NCBI RefSeq assembly: GCF_003387615.1
Contig: NZ_QUNS01000006.1
Location: 1-64,000 of the forward strand
Source of the DNA: Tenacibaculum gallaicum
GTDB lineage: Bacteria > Bacteroidota > Bacteroidia > Flavobacteriales > Flavobacteriaceae
Direction: 5' to 3'
DNA length: 64,000 nt
Part shown: in pieces, positions 49,022 through 60,399 of the stretch
Layout: each line of letters begins with the position of its first letter
Position numbering within the stretch: the first letter of the stretch is position 1
Notes under the pieces: model-generated
Databases searched by the model: none
The model's input: only the letters and a program-made list of their open reading frames with translations
Told to the model about the DNA's origin: nothing
Translations under genes and position numbers: made by a program

Positions 49022-50377
49022 CTATTTGATTTTTTGTAAATTACTGATTTCTAGGTTTATGTCTTTTGCAGATAAACTAGTATAACCGTTTTGAATAATT
49101 CCGTTTTTATCAACTAAAATCATACGAGGAAATTTACTAGAGGTAAAGTCACATACTGTACTTTCATTAGGTATGGTGTATTGATATTTTACATCTACAT
49201 TTTTAGTAAATCTTTTTGAAGAATCACATAGGTTAACCAAAACAAAGTTAACATCAGGATTTTTCTTTACTAAATAGTTAAAACGAGAAGATACCCAGTC
49301 GTCTGAGGCATATTTATAATTTTTTAACAGTACAACTGTGTTTTTGTTTTTAGAAATACGATTAAAGTCCTTTAACTCACCATCGGCAGCTATTAGTTTA
49401 AAAGAAGGTAACTTTTCTCCTTTATTTAATATTTTTAAATCATTAATTAAACGTTGAACATTTTTTTTATGCTCATTATTGGTGTTTAATTTGAAGAAAG
49501 TAAAAAAAGCTTCACTCTTCATTTCGCTATTCGGTTCTTCGTAGAAGTTTCGAATAACTGCATTATACATCATTTTATTCTTAACAGCCTCAAGAGTTAC
49601 ATTTTCATTAATTGCGTGTAATAAGCTTTGCGTAAATTTTTCTGATTTTACTCCGTGGTTTTTTTGGTAAGCATCATTATTAATTTTTTCTATTATAAAC
49701 CTATAATATGGTCCATAAAACATCAAAGAGTCTTTGTTTGTTGAAGCCTTTTCACGATAATTATAATAAGAACTACTAAAGTGTTGAACCCCTTTATTTA
49801 AGTTCTCAATGGCATACTGTTCTAACCTAGTGTATAACGGGAAATTTAAAGATATATCAAAAATATCCACAAAACCTGAAGCATCATTACTACGAGTTTT
49901 ATAGTTTTTAAGAATAGTACTTTTAATAGACCTCATTGAGTCTATTTTTGTTAAAAACTCATTTTTTGGTAACGAAAGATATTTATATGTGTCTTTATTG
50001 TCTTGCTCATATTGTAAAAAAGACTCAATTAATAAGTTATTTCTTTCCGCATTAACACCACTAAAAACTAACGATTCATCAAAATCCCAAGTATTTAGCC
50101 TAATTAATAAACTATCAGAAGGTTGCATGTATACATATTGAAGCTCATTACCATGATGAAAAATGTATAAGCCTTCTTTAAAGTTCTCATAGCTTTCTAA
50201 AAATGTATTATTCTTACTAAGAGGAATAGTGTCATTAAAATCGTAATTGTCAGACAATATAACGAAGTCACATTTAGGATTGATAATTTTACCCCCAAAA
50301 TAGGTAGGCTTATTTTTACTGGATTCGTTGCACCCAATAAATACAATTAATATGAGAGGTATAAAATACTTAATCAT
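49022..50377 (-). CDS. Thioredoxin-like (TlpA/AhpC-fold) lipoprotein
   Basis: 451 residues. Lipoprotein signal (VFIGCNES), an N-terminal beta-rich part (DUF4369-like by eye), a helical middle (about 120-310), then a thioredoxin-fold C-terminal domain (about 315-451: GEKLPSFKLIAADGELKDFN, with VVLLKNYKYASDDW and KFPRMILVDKNGIIQNGY). The catalytic CxxC is missing: the expected position reads YASDDW. It is therefore probably not a disulfide oxidoreductase but a structural or binding protein at the outer or inner membrane. Stands alone, diverging from the ABC-F gene, with its own -7 box. Confidence 0.8.
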   Translation of the reverse strand: MIKYFIPLILIVFIGCNESSKNKPTYFGGKIINPKCDFVILSDNYDFNDTIPLSKNNTFLESYENFKEGLYIFHHGNELQYVYMQPSDSLLIRLNTWDFDESLVFSGVNAERNNLLIESFLQYEQDNKDTYKYLSLPKNEFLTKIDSMRSIKSTILKNYKTRSNDASGFVDIFDISLNFPLYTRLEQYAIENLNKGVQHFSSSYYNYREKASTNKDSLMFYGPYYRFIIEKINNDAYQKNHGVKSEKFTQSLLHAINENVTLEAVKNKMMYNAVIRNFYEEPNSEMKSEAFFTFFKLNTNNEHKKNVQRLINDLKILNKGEKLPSFKLIAADGELKDFNRISKNKNTVVLLKNYKYASDDWVSSRFNYLVKKNPDVNFVLVNLCDSSKRFTKNVDVKYQYTIPNESTVCDFTSSKFPRMILVDKNGIIQNGYTSLSAKDINLEISNLQKIK

Positions 50378-50405
50378 GATTCAAATTACCCTAAATACTA
50401 GAGTT

Positions 50406-50413
50406 CAAAAATA
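50406..50413 (-). promoter_or_regulatory. Predicted -7 box for the thioredoxin-like lipoprotein
   Basis: Minus-strand TATTTTTG, 29 bases before the ATG. Confidence 0.5.
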
Positions 50414-50518
50414 GATAACTCTTTATTATTAGGCTGTTAATTCGTTGTTAAAAAGAATTAAAACGAGCCAAAAGTAAGATGTTAAAAACTTCCATGCAAA
50501 TTCTTTTATAGTCTTTAG

Positions 50519-52177
<1,659 letters not shown>

Positions 52178-52189
52178 TTAAGATATTAT

Positions 52190-52234
52190 ATAAACAATAA
52201 AAAGGAGACCAATGGTCTCCTTTTTATTGTTTAT
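52190..52234. terminator. Long bidirectional terminator between converging genes
   Basis: A perfect 21-bp stem, centred on loop AAT (52211-52213), with GGAGACC/GGTCTCC at its core and A/T arms. It overlaps the stop codon of the minus-strand histidine kinase gene. Confidence 0.92.
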
Positions 52235-54336
52235 AACACTTTTTTATTTTTGTTTAAAGGAAGAACCCCAAAACGTTGTTTATATATTTTAGAAAAGTGT
52301 GTTGTATGTAGGTAACCAACCTCTAAAGCCAATGTTTTTAATAATACAGTAGGGGTTTGTTCTACAATACTTCTAGCTTTTAGTAGCTTAATTTCTGTAA
52401 TAAATTGGTTAGGAGTTAATCCAGTAGCAGCTTTTATTTTTCTATTTAAAGAACTTCTAGAGGTATTAAAATGTTGCGCAATATCTTCTTGTGTCATGTT
52501 AGGATTAGAACATTGTTTGTTAATGAATTCTTGTACTTTTTTAATCCATAAACTATTTTGACTTAATTCCTTCTTTTCAATAATATTTTCTTTAATAAAA
52601 TTTGTTCGGTTTATACTATTATCTAAAGCATTTTGAATTCGAATAAGTAGTTCTTCTCTTTCAAAAGGTTTATTCAAATAATCATCTATACCTAATCGTA
52701 GAACTTTTAATTTACTTTTAGAGTCGGTACGAGCTGTAAGCATTAAAATGGGAATATTTATCTTCTTTTCTTTGATATTTTCGATTAAGGTTAAGCCATT
52801 CATTACTGGCATCATATAATCGGTAACTACAAAGTCAATTTTTTCTTTAGAAAGAATATTTAAGGCTTCTTTTCCGTTTTCAGCTTCAAAACAGGTATAC
52901 TTATTTAAAATACTCTTTAGGTAAGCACGCATTTCAAAGTTGTCATCAACAATAAGAACCTTATAATGTCCGGAACTAAGTTGTTTTGTATTATAATTAC
53001 TAAATTGAGAAAATTCTTTGTAAACACTAACTTCTGACTTTGTTTTTTTATTACTCTTTAACGTCTCTGGTAAGGTAATAGTAAAATTACTTCCTTTATG
53101 TAGTTCACTTTCTACAGTTAAACTTCCTTTGTGTAGCTCAATAATTTCCTTGCTAAAAGCTAGGCCTACACCGCTACCTCCAGCTTTATTAATGTCATTT
53201 TTTACTTGATAAAAACGGTTATAGATTAGTTCAATGTCTTTTTTAGCAATGCCTATACCTGAGTCTTTAATAGATATAGTGACTTGTCCATTTAGTTTAC
53301 TTAAAAAAATAGTAATGCTTCCTTTTTTAGGAGTGTATTTAATGGCATTAATAATAATGTTGTTTAAGGCTCTTTCTAAAAAAATAGTATCAGATAATAC
53401 CCAGTATTCTTCTTTTTCTTCTTTAACGGTAAATACAATATCTTTTTGATTACATAAAGGTTCAAAAGAAGTATAAAGTCTATCAATTAAATTATTTATT
53501 AGGTAGGGTGTAGGATGAATTTTAAAATTAGCATCCTTCATTTTTGCTAAATCAAGCACATCATCAACTATGGTTTTAATTTTATTAACTTGCTTATTTA
53601 GTCGATTTTTAATAACAAAACTTTGTTTTTCGTAAGGGGTATTTTCAAAAACATCTAATTGATCGATTTCTCCCTTAATTAAAGTAAGAGGTGTTCTAAT
53701 TTCATGAGAAATATTGATAAAGAATTGAGACTGAAATTCATTTAATTCTTCCAGTTGTTTTCGTTGGTTTTCAAGGATTTCTTCACTTTTTATATTCGCT
53801 TTTTTAAAGTACTGTACTAAGAAAAAGAAAATAATAAATTGAATTAAGATAAGTATTGGTGAACCAAAGGTGCCTTCTGGGTAGATAGGGAAAACATGTA
53901 TTGGAATAACAAAAAGTAAGTAAGAAATAATAAAAACACTATAAAGTAAGTACTTATTATTCGTGAAAAGTAATAGGAATACTGGTACAACAATGTAAAA
54001 ATATTCGATATAACCACCTCTTTCAGCAAAATTACAAAACATAAAGTTACTGTATAGAATTAATGAGAAAAACAAGATTCTAGCAGATAAAAACTTACGT
54101 TTATATTGTAAAAATAAAGTGATTAATAACCCTATAATACTACCAGAGTGTATAAAAACTTGTAAAGAAGGGTCCTTTTTACTTAAGTAGTCCTCAGTAA
54201 TTAAAACAAGTTCTATTAAAAACCAATTTGAAATAAAAATATTGAGTAAACGAACCCTTTTGATTTCTAATTTAGAAAGTTCATCTGTTATTCCAATATT
54301 AATTAAATCACTATATAGTTTAGCTATTTTCCCCAT
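52231..54336 (-). CDS. Hybrid histidine kinase / response regulator / AraC-type regulator
   Basis: 701 residues. Six or so transmembrane helices (about 25-190) form an integral membrane sensor with no large periplasmic domain. A kinase core follows: H box FFINISHEIRTPLTLIKGEI, N box NNIIINAIKYTP, G boxes DSGIGIAKKD and GGSGVGLAFSKEI. A receiver domain (about 455-570, IVDDNFEMRAY, phosphate acceptor in VTDYMMP, LNKPF) and a C-terminal AraC helix-turn-helix (about 600-695, EDIAQHFNTSRSSLNRKIKA) complete it. One-protein two-component systems are common in Bacteroidota, usually with a periplasmic sugar sensor; this one instead senses through its membrane part. Signal and targets unknown. Confidence 0.92.
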   Translation of the reverse strand: MGKIAKLYSDLINIGITDELSKLEIKRVRLLNIFISNWFLIELVLITEDYLSKKDPSLQVFIHSGSIIGLLITLFLQYKRKFLSARILFFSLILYSNFMFCNFAERGGYIEYFYIVVPVFLLLFTNNKYLLYSVFIISYLLFVIPIHVFPIYPEGTFGSPILILIQFIIFFFLVQYFKKANIKSEEILENQRKQLEELNEFQSQFFINISHEIRTPLTLIKGEIDQLDVFENTPYEKQSFVIKNRLNKQVNKIKTIVDDVLDLAKMKDANFKIHPTPYLINNLIDRLYTSFEPLCNQKDIVFTVKEEKEEYWVLSDTIFLERALNNIIINAIKYTPKKGSITIFLSKLNGQVTISIKDSGIGIAKKDIELIYNRFYQVKNDINKAGGSGVGLAFSKEIIELHKGSLTVESELHKGSNFTITLPETLKSNKKTKSEVSVYKEFSQFSNYNTKQLSSGHYKVLIVDDNFEMRAYLKSILNKYTCFEAENGKEALNILSKEKIDFVVTDYMMPVMNGLTLIENIKEKKINIPILMLTARTDSKSKLKVLRLGIDDYLNKPFEREELLIRIQNALDNSINRTNFIKENIIEKKELSQNSLWIKKVQEFINKQCSNPNMTQEDIAQHFNTSRSSLNRKIKAATGLTPNQFITEIKLLKARSIVEQTPTVLLKTLALEVGYLHTTHFSKIYKQRFGVLPLNKNKKVL

Positions 54337-54352
54337 TTGAATAATTAAAATT

Positions 54353-54360
54353 CAAATATA
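54353..54360 (-). promoter_or_regulatory. Predicted -7 box for the hybrid histidine kinase
   Basis: Minus-strand TATATTTG, 17 bases before the ATG, next to an inverted repeat ATTTGAAT/ATTCAAAT (54335-54357) that could be an operator. The rest of 54361-54598 shows no gene. Confidence 0.45.
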
Positions 54361-54598
54361 TTAATCTATCTATAAACAAAATCTTTTTTATGGTTTGTTA
54401 CTAGTGTTTTAGGATGCTTGACACAAAAGTGAGTGTAATTGAAGCAATATTGACTTATAGAACATTTATGTTTGTAATTAGATTATAGACAGATATTAAG
54501 TCGTTTCTTTTTTTTGAATCATAACTCAAACTTTCATTATCGTTTTATTATAAGAGTTTTTAACAGAAACTAAGGAGAGGATATTATAAAATTAACTC

Positions 54599-57412
54599 AT
54601 GAAATTACTATACATACTTTTATTATTTAGTTATTTAGGTTTAGCCAAGTCTCTAAAAGAGGAAAGAAGCACCTCAAATAGTAAACTTACTAAATTTATA
54701 AAAGCAAATAAAAAAACAACATTTTTAAAGCATAATTTTTTAAATGAAACTAGAAGTAAGAAAAAAAGAACTTATTTTATTCCTCCAGTAGCGAACTTTA
54801 CAATTTCAGGAGGATATTGTATTGGCAACGTAGTGACATTTACAGATAATTCATCTTCATCGAATGGAGATATTGTGAGCTGGGAATGGGATTTTGGTGA
54901 TGGGACCACTTCTACAGAAGAAAACCCAACTCATAGTTATTCTGGCGTAGGTAATTTTACAATATCACTAAAAGTAACAGATATTATTGGAGAAACAAGT
55001 TCAATAACTAAATCCTTCAATGTAAAAACACCAAAAGCTAGATTTATATCGAATCCCACAAAAGGACAGACAATACCGCATACTGTATTTTTTACGGACC
55101 AATCAACGTTACCAGATAAATGGTCTTGGAATTTTGGAGACGGAAAGACATCAACAGCCCAAAACCCAATACATGCTTATACAGCAGTAGGTGATTATAC
55201 TGTAAATCTTACAGTAATAGATACTATCACTGGTTGTAGAGATACGACGACAGATTTAGTTAAAATTGTAATTCCAAAAGCTAAAATAGGAGGCTCAAAA
55301 GTTTTTGGTTGTGGGCCTTTTACTGTAAACTTTACAGATGCATCAATAGTTGATGGTAATGATACTATAGATACTTGGTTATGGGATTTTGGAGATGGTA
55401 CCACATCAACAGCTCAAAACCCCACACATACTTATGAAACAGTGGGCATATATGATGTAAAACTAACCATTACCACAGCCATTACAGATTTTTCGAGAAC
55501 TAAAACGGAAACAAGTTTTGTGCAAGTAATAGGTCCAAATGTTGATTTTTCAACAACTGACGCTACTACAGGTTGTAAACCTTTAACCGTTAACTTTAAA
55601 GATGAAACTACTTTTTATGGCCCGCCAAACTCTTGGTTATGGGACTTTGGAGATGGTAATACCTCTAACTTACAAAATCCAACACACACCTATAGAACAA
55701 CAGGTATTTTCGATGTCAGCTTAACAGTTTCAGATATTGATGGTTGTACCAAAACCCAAATCAAAACAGCTTTCATAAATACAGAGGAAACAGTTTTACC
55801 TACAGTGCAGACTAAAGATGTTATTGTACAACTTGATGCTTCTGGGAATGCTATCATAACAAGTTCAGATATTGATAATGGTTCGACCGACAACTGCAAT
55901 ATTACTTCTATGAGTTTAAATAAAACAACTTTTGATTGCGATAATATAGGAGCTAATACGGTAATACTTACTGTTGAAGATGTTAACGGAAATAGAGCAT
56001 CGAAATTAGCAACAGTAACGATAGAAGATAATATACCACCTATAGTAGTTTGTCAGGATATAACTATTGAATTAGATGCTACAGGGGTAGCAACTATAAC
56101 AACTGCAGAGATTGATAATGGAAGTACTGATGCCTGTGGAATATCCTCATTGAGTTTAGACAAAACAACTTTTGATTGTACTGATATTGGAGTAAATACT
56201 GTAAACTTATCTGTTGAAGATACAAACGGAAATATAAATACTTGTACAGCAACGGTAACGGTAGAAGATATTGTACCACCAACAGTAGTTTGTCAAGATA
56301 TAACGGTTCAATTAGATGCTACAGGGGTAGCAACTATAACAACAGCAGATATTGATAACGGAAGTGTTGATGCCTGTGGAATAGCTTTATTGAGTTTAGA
56401 TAAAACAACTTTTGATTGTACTGATATTGGAGTAAATACTGTAAACTTATCTGTTGAAGATATTAATGGAAACACCAGTACTTGTAATGCTACAGTAAAG
56501 GTGGAGGATGTTACACCACCTACAACTATTTGTCAAAATATTACCGTTCAGTTAAATGAAGCTGGACTTGTGACTATAACAACTGCTGATATGGACAACG
56601 GAACTACTGATACTTGCGGAATAGCTTCAATGAATTTAAGTCAAACGAACTTTAACATTTCTGATGTAGGAATAAACACAGTAAATCTAATTGTAACCGA
56701 CACAAGTGGAAACACAAATACTTGTACAGCAACTGTAGTGGTAGAAGATGTAACTCCCCCTATGGCTATTACAAGAGATATTGAAACAGTATTAGATGCT
56801 AATGGAAATGCAGTAATCACTCCAGAAGATTTAAATAATGGTTCTTATGATGCATCAGGTATAGCAAGTATTAGTTTAAATCAAACAAATTTTGAATGTC
56901 CAAATTTAACAGATTATACTGTATTGTTAACTGTAACCGATCAAAATGGCTTGTCAAGTTCTGCAGAAGCAATCGTTACGTTTGTGTCAGATGATTTAGA
57001 TAATGATTTTATAGCGGACGTATGTGATGATGATATAGATGGTGATGGAGTATTAAATATAAATGATAACTGCCCAACAACATCAAACTCAGATCAAAAA
57101 GACTTGGATAATAATGGAGTAGGAGATGTATGTGATACATCTAATTTATTAGTGTCTAATGGGTTTTCTCCTAATGGAGATGGAGTAAATGATGAATTCG
57201 TTGTACAAGGTTTACATAATTACCCAAACAATAGATTAGAAGTATATAATCGATGGGGAAACAGAGTATACCTTTCTTATAATTATCAAAATAATTGGAA
57301 TGGGGTAGGTAATGAACAAAGAAGGAGTTTACCAGCAGGAGTATATTTTTATGCGCTTACAGTAGAGGGAAATTCTCGAAATTTAAAAGGTTGGGTCTAC
57401 ATCATTTATTAG
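54599..57412 (+). CDS. PKD- and HYR-repeat protein with type B T9SS sorting region
   Basis: 937 residues. Signal peptide about 1-17. Four PKD domains occupy about 60-400, each with the WDFGDG block ([20 protein letters not shown] and relatives). Five HYR-like repeats of about 80 residues follow (about 400-795, [20 protein letters not shown] and EDTNGN). Next is a short thrombospondin type 3-like Ca2+ segment ([17 protein letters not shown]), then the gliding-motility-associated C-terminal region ([14 protein letters not shown], with [11 protein letters not shown]). It should be secreted by T9SS and fixed to the cell surface. No porP/sprF gene is adjacent, so its partner must be elsewhere. Followed by a long terminator. 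Confidence 0.93.
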   Translation: MKLLYILLLFSYLGLAKSLKEERSTSNSKLTKFIKANKKTTFLKHNFLNETRSKKKRTYFIPPVANFTISGGYCIGNVVTFTDNSSSSNGDIVSWEWDFGDGTTSTEENPTHSYSGVGNFTISLKVTDIIGETSSITKSFNVKTPKARFISNPTKGQTIPHTVFFTDQSTLPDKWSWNFGDGKTSTAQNPIHAYTAVGDYTVNLTVIDTITGCRDTTTDLVKIVIPKAKIGGSKVFGCGPFTVNFTDASIVDGNDTIDTWLWDFGDGTTSTAQNPTHTYETVGIYDVKLTITTAITDFSRTKTETSFVQVIGPNVDFSTTDATTGCKPLTVNFKDETTFYGPPNSWLWDFGDGNTSNLQNPTHTYRTTGIFDVSLTVSDIDGCTKTQIKTAFINTEETVLPTVQTKDVIVQLDASGNAIITSSDIDNGSTDNCNITSMSLNKTTFDCDNIGANTVILTVEDVNGNRASKLATVTIEDNIPPIVVCQDITIELDATGVATITTAEIDNGSTDACGISSLSLDKTTFDCTDIGVNTVNLSVEDTNGNINTCTATVTVEDIVPPTVVCQDITVQLDATGVATITTADIDNGSVDACGIALLSLDKTTFDCTDIGVNTVNLSVEDINGNTSTCNATVKVEDVTPPTTICQNITVQLNEAGLVTITTADMDNGTTDTCGIASMNLSQTNFNISDVGINTVNLIVTDTSGNTNTCTATVVVEDVTPPMAITRDIETVLDANGNAVITPEDLNNGSYDASGIASISLNQTNFECPNLTDYTVLLTVTDQNGLSSSAEAIVTFVSDDLDNDFIADVCDDDIDGDGVLNINDNCPTTSNSDQKDLDNNGVGDVCDTSNLLVSNGFSPNGDGVNDEFVVQGLHNYPNNRLEVYNRWGNRVYLSYNYQNNWNGVGNEQRRSLPAGVYFYALTVEGNSRNLKGWVYIIY

Positions 57413-57467
57413 TTACTATTTAAGAAATTAGAATAAACTTTTCCTCGTCCTAAAAAACCGTTACAGT

Positions 57468-57523
57468 TTTAAAAACAAAATATCAGATAAGACTATAGTT
57501 TTATCTGATATTTTGTTTTTAAA
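57468..57523 (+). terminator. Long terminator after the PKD-repeat gene
   Basis: A stem of about 23 bp, AAAACAAAATATCAGATAA and its inverse, loop GACTATAGTT, with A/T flanks. The rest of 57413-57692 is AT-rich spacer with no gene identified. Confidence 0.9.
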
Positions 57524-57692
57524 GTGTTTGTTTTTAGGTTTTTAATCTATTTGAAATAATTGTGATTATGGTTGACACAATATTGATTGAGATATTATTA
57601 ATATTTGCTAAGTAAGGTTTTATTAATACTTTTTTGATAACCCCTTATGTAAAAATTAATCGATTAACATATAACTTAAAAAAAAGAAAATA

Positions 57693-58532
57693 ATGAGATT
57701 TAAAAATGTATTAACAGGAGCAGAAATTAGAGTAGGTTTTTATAAGATGACAGATGGAAAACCATATTTAGGAACACTACCAGGAATGGAGGTAGATATA
57801 AAGGTTGGAGAAACAAAAGAGCTTAGAGATGATTCTTACCCGAAAGTAAAAGTTAGGGTTTGGAAAAAAGAAGGAATAGGGCTTCCAATAATTATTGAAC
57901 CAGGTACTATTTACAATATGACGGATGATTTTTATGTGAATTGGAATAGTAAGAAAAACCACTTTTTAGAAAAGGCAGAATTAAAACCAACACCAGAAAA
58001 AATAGAAGAAGAAAATGTAAAAGTATATCATTTTTTTGATTTGAGGAATTTTAATGAAAATGTTAAAAGAACTATAAAAACTACATTTCAAACAGCATTT
58101 TCACAATCATCTTCTTTTTCAAAATCACATAGCGAGAGTTCAGAGTTTAGTATTAATGGAAAAATTGGAGGATGGATAGGCGGAAAAGAAGATTCAGCAG
58201 GAGGAAGTGCTGAAATTTCTGCAGGATTTAAATCGAAGGTTGAAGATTCATTTACACAAAAGTATGAAAGCTCAATAACGAGAACTTGGGGTCAATCTGT
58301 TGAAGATGAGTATAATTTAAAGCCAGGAAAAATCTATGTATTAACGAGTGTTTGGAATATTAAATATGCGACAGGAACAATAGAATACTTTGGAGAAAAA
58401 ACTACCTACAAAATTCTTGACTCTTCTGAAAGTAAGTTAACAGAACCAGTAGCTTACGATGATGTATCTCAAATGGATAATAAAACAAGAAAAATGTATG
58501 AAGAGCAATTGAAGCTTAATACCGTTTTATAA
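57693..58532 (+). CDS. Unknown protein resembling aerolysin/ETX-MTX2-type beta-pore formers
   Basis: 279 residues, no signal peptide. The first 100 residues form a compact beta-rich region (GAEIRVGFYKMTDGKPYLGT and later TIYNMTDDFYVNW). From about 125 to 200 the chain becomes rich in Ser, Thr and Gly with alternating polarity (TFQTAFSQSSSFSKSHSESS, KIGGWIGGKEDSAGGSAEIS, SITRTWGQS), followed by long strands VLTSVWNIKYATGTIEYFG. That alternation flanked by long amphipathic strands is the layout of the membrane-insertion hairpin in aerolysin-type toxins. Homology is not proven. Without a signal it would need lysis, an unknown exporter or an internal role. The gene is flanked by terminators on both sides. 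Confidence 0.6.
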   Translation: MRFKNVLTGAEIRVGFYKMTDGKPYLGTLPGMEVDIKVGETKELRDDSYPKVKVRVWKKEGIGLPIIIEPGTIYNMTDDFYVNWNSKKNHFLEKAELKPTPEKIEEENVKVYHFFDLRNFNENVKRTIKTTFQTAFSQSSSFSKSHSESSEFSINGKIGGWIGGKEDSAGGSAEISAGFKSKVEDSFTQKYESSITRTWGQSVEDEYNLKPGKIYVLTSVWNIKYATGTIEYFGEKTTYKILDSSESKLTEPVAYDDVSQMDNKTRKMYEEQLKLNTVL

Positions 58533-58555
58533 TGTATTTACTACTTTAAAAATAA

Positions 58556-58588
58556 AAAACAGCCGCAATATTAATTGCGGCTGTTTTG
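58556..58588. terminator. Bidirectional terminator between the pore-former-like and STAS genes
   Basis: AAAACAGCCGCAAT and its perfect inverse around loop ATTA, with A and T runs on the two flanks. Confidence 0.9.
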
Positions 58589-58867
58589 TTATGCCACATC
58601 TCTATAATATAATTCATCTATAATATCTTTTGAACCCTTGCCACAAAAAAGTAAATTCTTTTCTTTTTTTATTGAAAATTGATACGCTTCGACTATTGAG
58701 TTAACTCCAAGAGTATCAATATTGGTAATATTACCTATATCAACAATAATGTTTTTATATTTTTTTATAAAAGAATAAATCATTATTTCAAAAATCTTCA
58801 CATTAGAAATGGTTAAATCACCTGATATTTTTAAATAGTTATCAGAACTTTTAATTTTGAACTCCAT
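58589..58867 (-). CDS. STAS-domain protein (anti-sigma-factor-antagonist-like), orphan
   Basis: 92 residues forming one STAS domain: beta strand LKISGDLTISNVKIFE, NIIVDIGNITNIDTLGVNSI, and CGKGSKDIIDELY at the end. The phosphorylation loop reads DTLG where anti-sigma antagonists usually have DSSG, so Thr would be the phosphate acceptor if the switch exists. No partner kinase, phosphatase or sigma factor is nearby. In Bacteroidota such single-domain STAS proteins are also seen beside histidine kinases. Role unknown. Confidence 0.8.
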   Translation of the reverse strand: MEFKIKSSDNYLKISGDLTISNVKIFEIMIYSFIKKYKNIIVDIGNITNIDTLGVNSIVEAYQFSIKKEKNLLFCGKGSKDIIDELYYRDVA

Positions 58868-59005
58868 AATACATAGTTTTAAATTTATAAGATAAAACTA
58901 CAGGATGTTTTGAGTGTGGGTTATAGTAATTCGTTAAAAGCCAGGTTTTTGTTGTCAGTTGGTTAATTTAGAAAGATGAATAAATAGGTGGGAGGGTAGA
59001 TTGAA

Positions 59006-59560
59006 TTATTCTTCATCACTTTCCGTAATTTCAAAAAAGCTAAAAACATTACCTCCGTAACGTTTCTCATAGCTATAAAAAGGATGTTTAGATAAATCTG
59101 TGTGTTTAGAATGCTCAATTATTAAAAGACCATCATCATTTAATAAATCACGATCAAAAATTATATCAGCAATTTTTAAAAATTGACTTTCTTCAAAGTC
59201 ATAAGGAGGGTCTGCGAAAATAACATCTGTTTTAAGAGGTGTTTTTTCTAAAAACTTATATACATCACTCTTATAACTATTAATGTCCATACCTAAGTCT
59301 TTAGTTGTTTGATTGATAAATTTTATACAGGCATAATGAGCATCTACAGCATAAATGCTTTGTGCGCCCCGTGAGGCAAATTCGTAGCTAATATTACCTG
59401 TTCCAGAAAATAAATCAAGTACTGAAATATTTTCAAAGTAGTAAAAGTTGTTTAAAATATTAAATAAAGACTCCTTTGCCATATCAGTTGTAGGGCGAAC
59501 AGGCAAATTTTTAGGAGCTGTAATTCTTTTACTTTTATATTTTCCAGAAATAATTCGCAT
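59006..59560 (-). CDS. rsmD: 16S rRNA (guanine966-N2)-methyltransferase
   Basis: 184 residues. The RsmD signature MRIISGKYKSKRI and RPTTDMAKESLFNIL is followed by the SAM-binding loop DLFSGTGNISYEFASRGA and the catalytic FADPPYDF. Methylates G966 in the small-subunit rRNA. It shares its start base with the end of the DUF3822 gene (ATG/stop contact at 59560), the usual pairing in Flavobacteriaceae. Confidence 0.94.
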   Translation of the reverse strand: MRIISGKYKSKRITAPKNLPVRPTTDMAKESLFNILNNFYYFENISVLDLFSGTGNISYEFASRGAQSIYAVDAHYACIKFINQTTKDLGMDINSYKSDVYKFLEKTPLKTDVIFADPPYDFEESQFLKIADIIFDRDLLNDDGLLIIEHSKHTDLSKHPFYSYEKRYGGNVFSFFEITESDEE

Positions 59561-60399
59561 TAGGATATAAGTATAAAGTTAGAGTGGTTTGAAAAGTCGT
59601 CACTATCTGCAAAAAAACTATTCACAGGGTTCATAAAATGAATATTTCGAACGTATGTATAAGTAATAGAGTAAATATCTGAACCTTTTTCAATCTCACC
59701 AATAAAGGTTAATTGAAAGGAGTTAGGATCCATTTGCAGCTGTTCAGCAGTAAAAAGAATATAGTAGATAAAATCTTCTTTTGTGTTGTAAGAAAACGAG
59801 TTGTAAAACAACAATTTTCCTTCTTTACAAACTACAACATCTAAATGAGAAGAAGAAACATGGACAAAAAACTGCTGCTCAGAATCATTTTCAGAATAGG
59901 TAAGTAGTTTATCTATTAAAACTGTTGAATGGTGTTTGTATTCAAATTCCCCAAAGTTTTGAAAAAGGTAGTTGTTAATATTCACATAAGGTATGTAAAC
60001 TGTGTTAGCAGCTATTACAGTATGTAAATCATAGGTAATAAAATCCGTTTTTAATGTTTTAACATCATACTTTAAATATGGAGCTAAATTGTTTCTATCA
60101 AAGAGCTTGTTAGGAACCAACGTAGCTAAATTGTTTTGATGGACAGCAAAAACAGTTGTAAAGTCTTGTTGTAAATCTTTGTCAGTGTCAAAAATACGGA
60201 TGATTTTCTCTAGTAAAAGTTCTGGAGAAGCAGTAGAGCTAGAGAAAGTATACTTAGTAAAAAGAAGAAGCTCTTTTGTTTCTGAGTTTGAGATACAAAA
60301 AGAAAATCCATCCAAACTAAATTGGATGGATAGACTTTTATGTTGCGCAAAAGCGCTGTTTTTTTTACTCTTTTTTTGCAATTGCTTCAGCTTTATCAT
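59560..60399 (-). CDS. DUF3822 protein
   Basis: 279 residues from the ATG at 60399 (the frame is open 7 codons further to a GTG; a TTG six codons inside is another option). The sequence fits DUF3822, an ASKHA-like ATPase-fold family of Bacteroidota: LSIQFSLDGFSFCISN at the start, then LVPNKLFDRNNLAPYLKYD and FVHVSSSHLDVVVCKEGKLL. It is nearly always encoded directly before rsmD, as here (contact overlap). It also overlaps the 3' end of the upstream membrane-protein gene by about 35 bases. Function unknown. Confidence 0.82.
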   Translation of the reverse strand: MIKLKQLQKKSKKNSAFAQHKSLSIQFSLDGFSFCISNSETKELLLFTKYTFSSSTASPELLLEKIIRIFDTDKDLQQDFTTVFAVHQNNLATLVPNKLFDRNNLAPYLKYDVKTLKTDFITYDLHTVIAANTVYIPYVNINNYLFQNFGEFEYKHHSTVLIDKLLTYSENDSEQQFFVHVSSSHLDVVVCKEGKLLFYNSFSYNTKEDFIYYILFTAEQLQMDPNSFQLTFIGEIEKGSDIYSITYTYVRNIHFMNPVNSFFADSDDFSNHSNFILIS

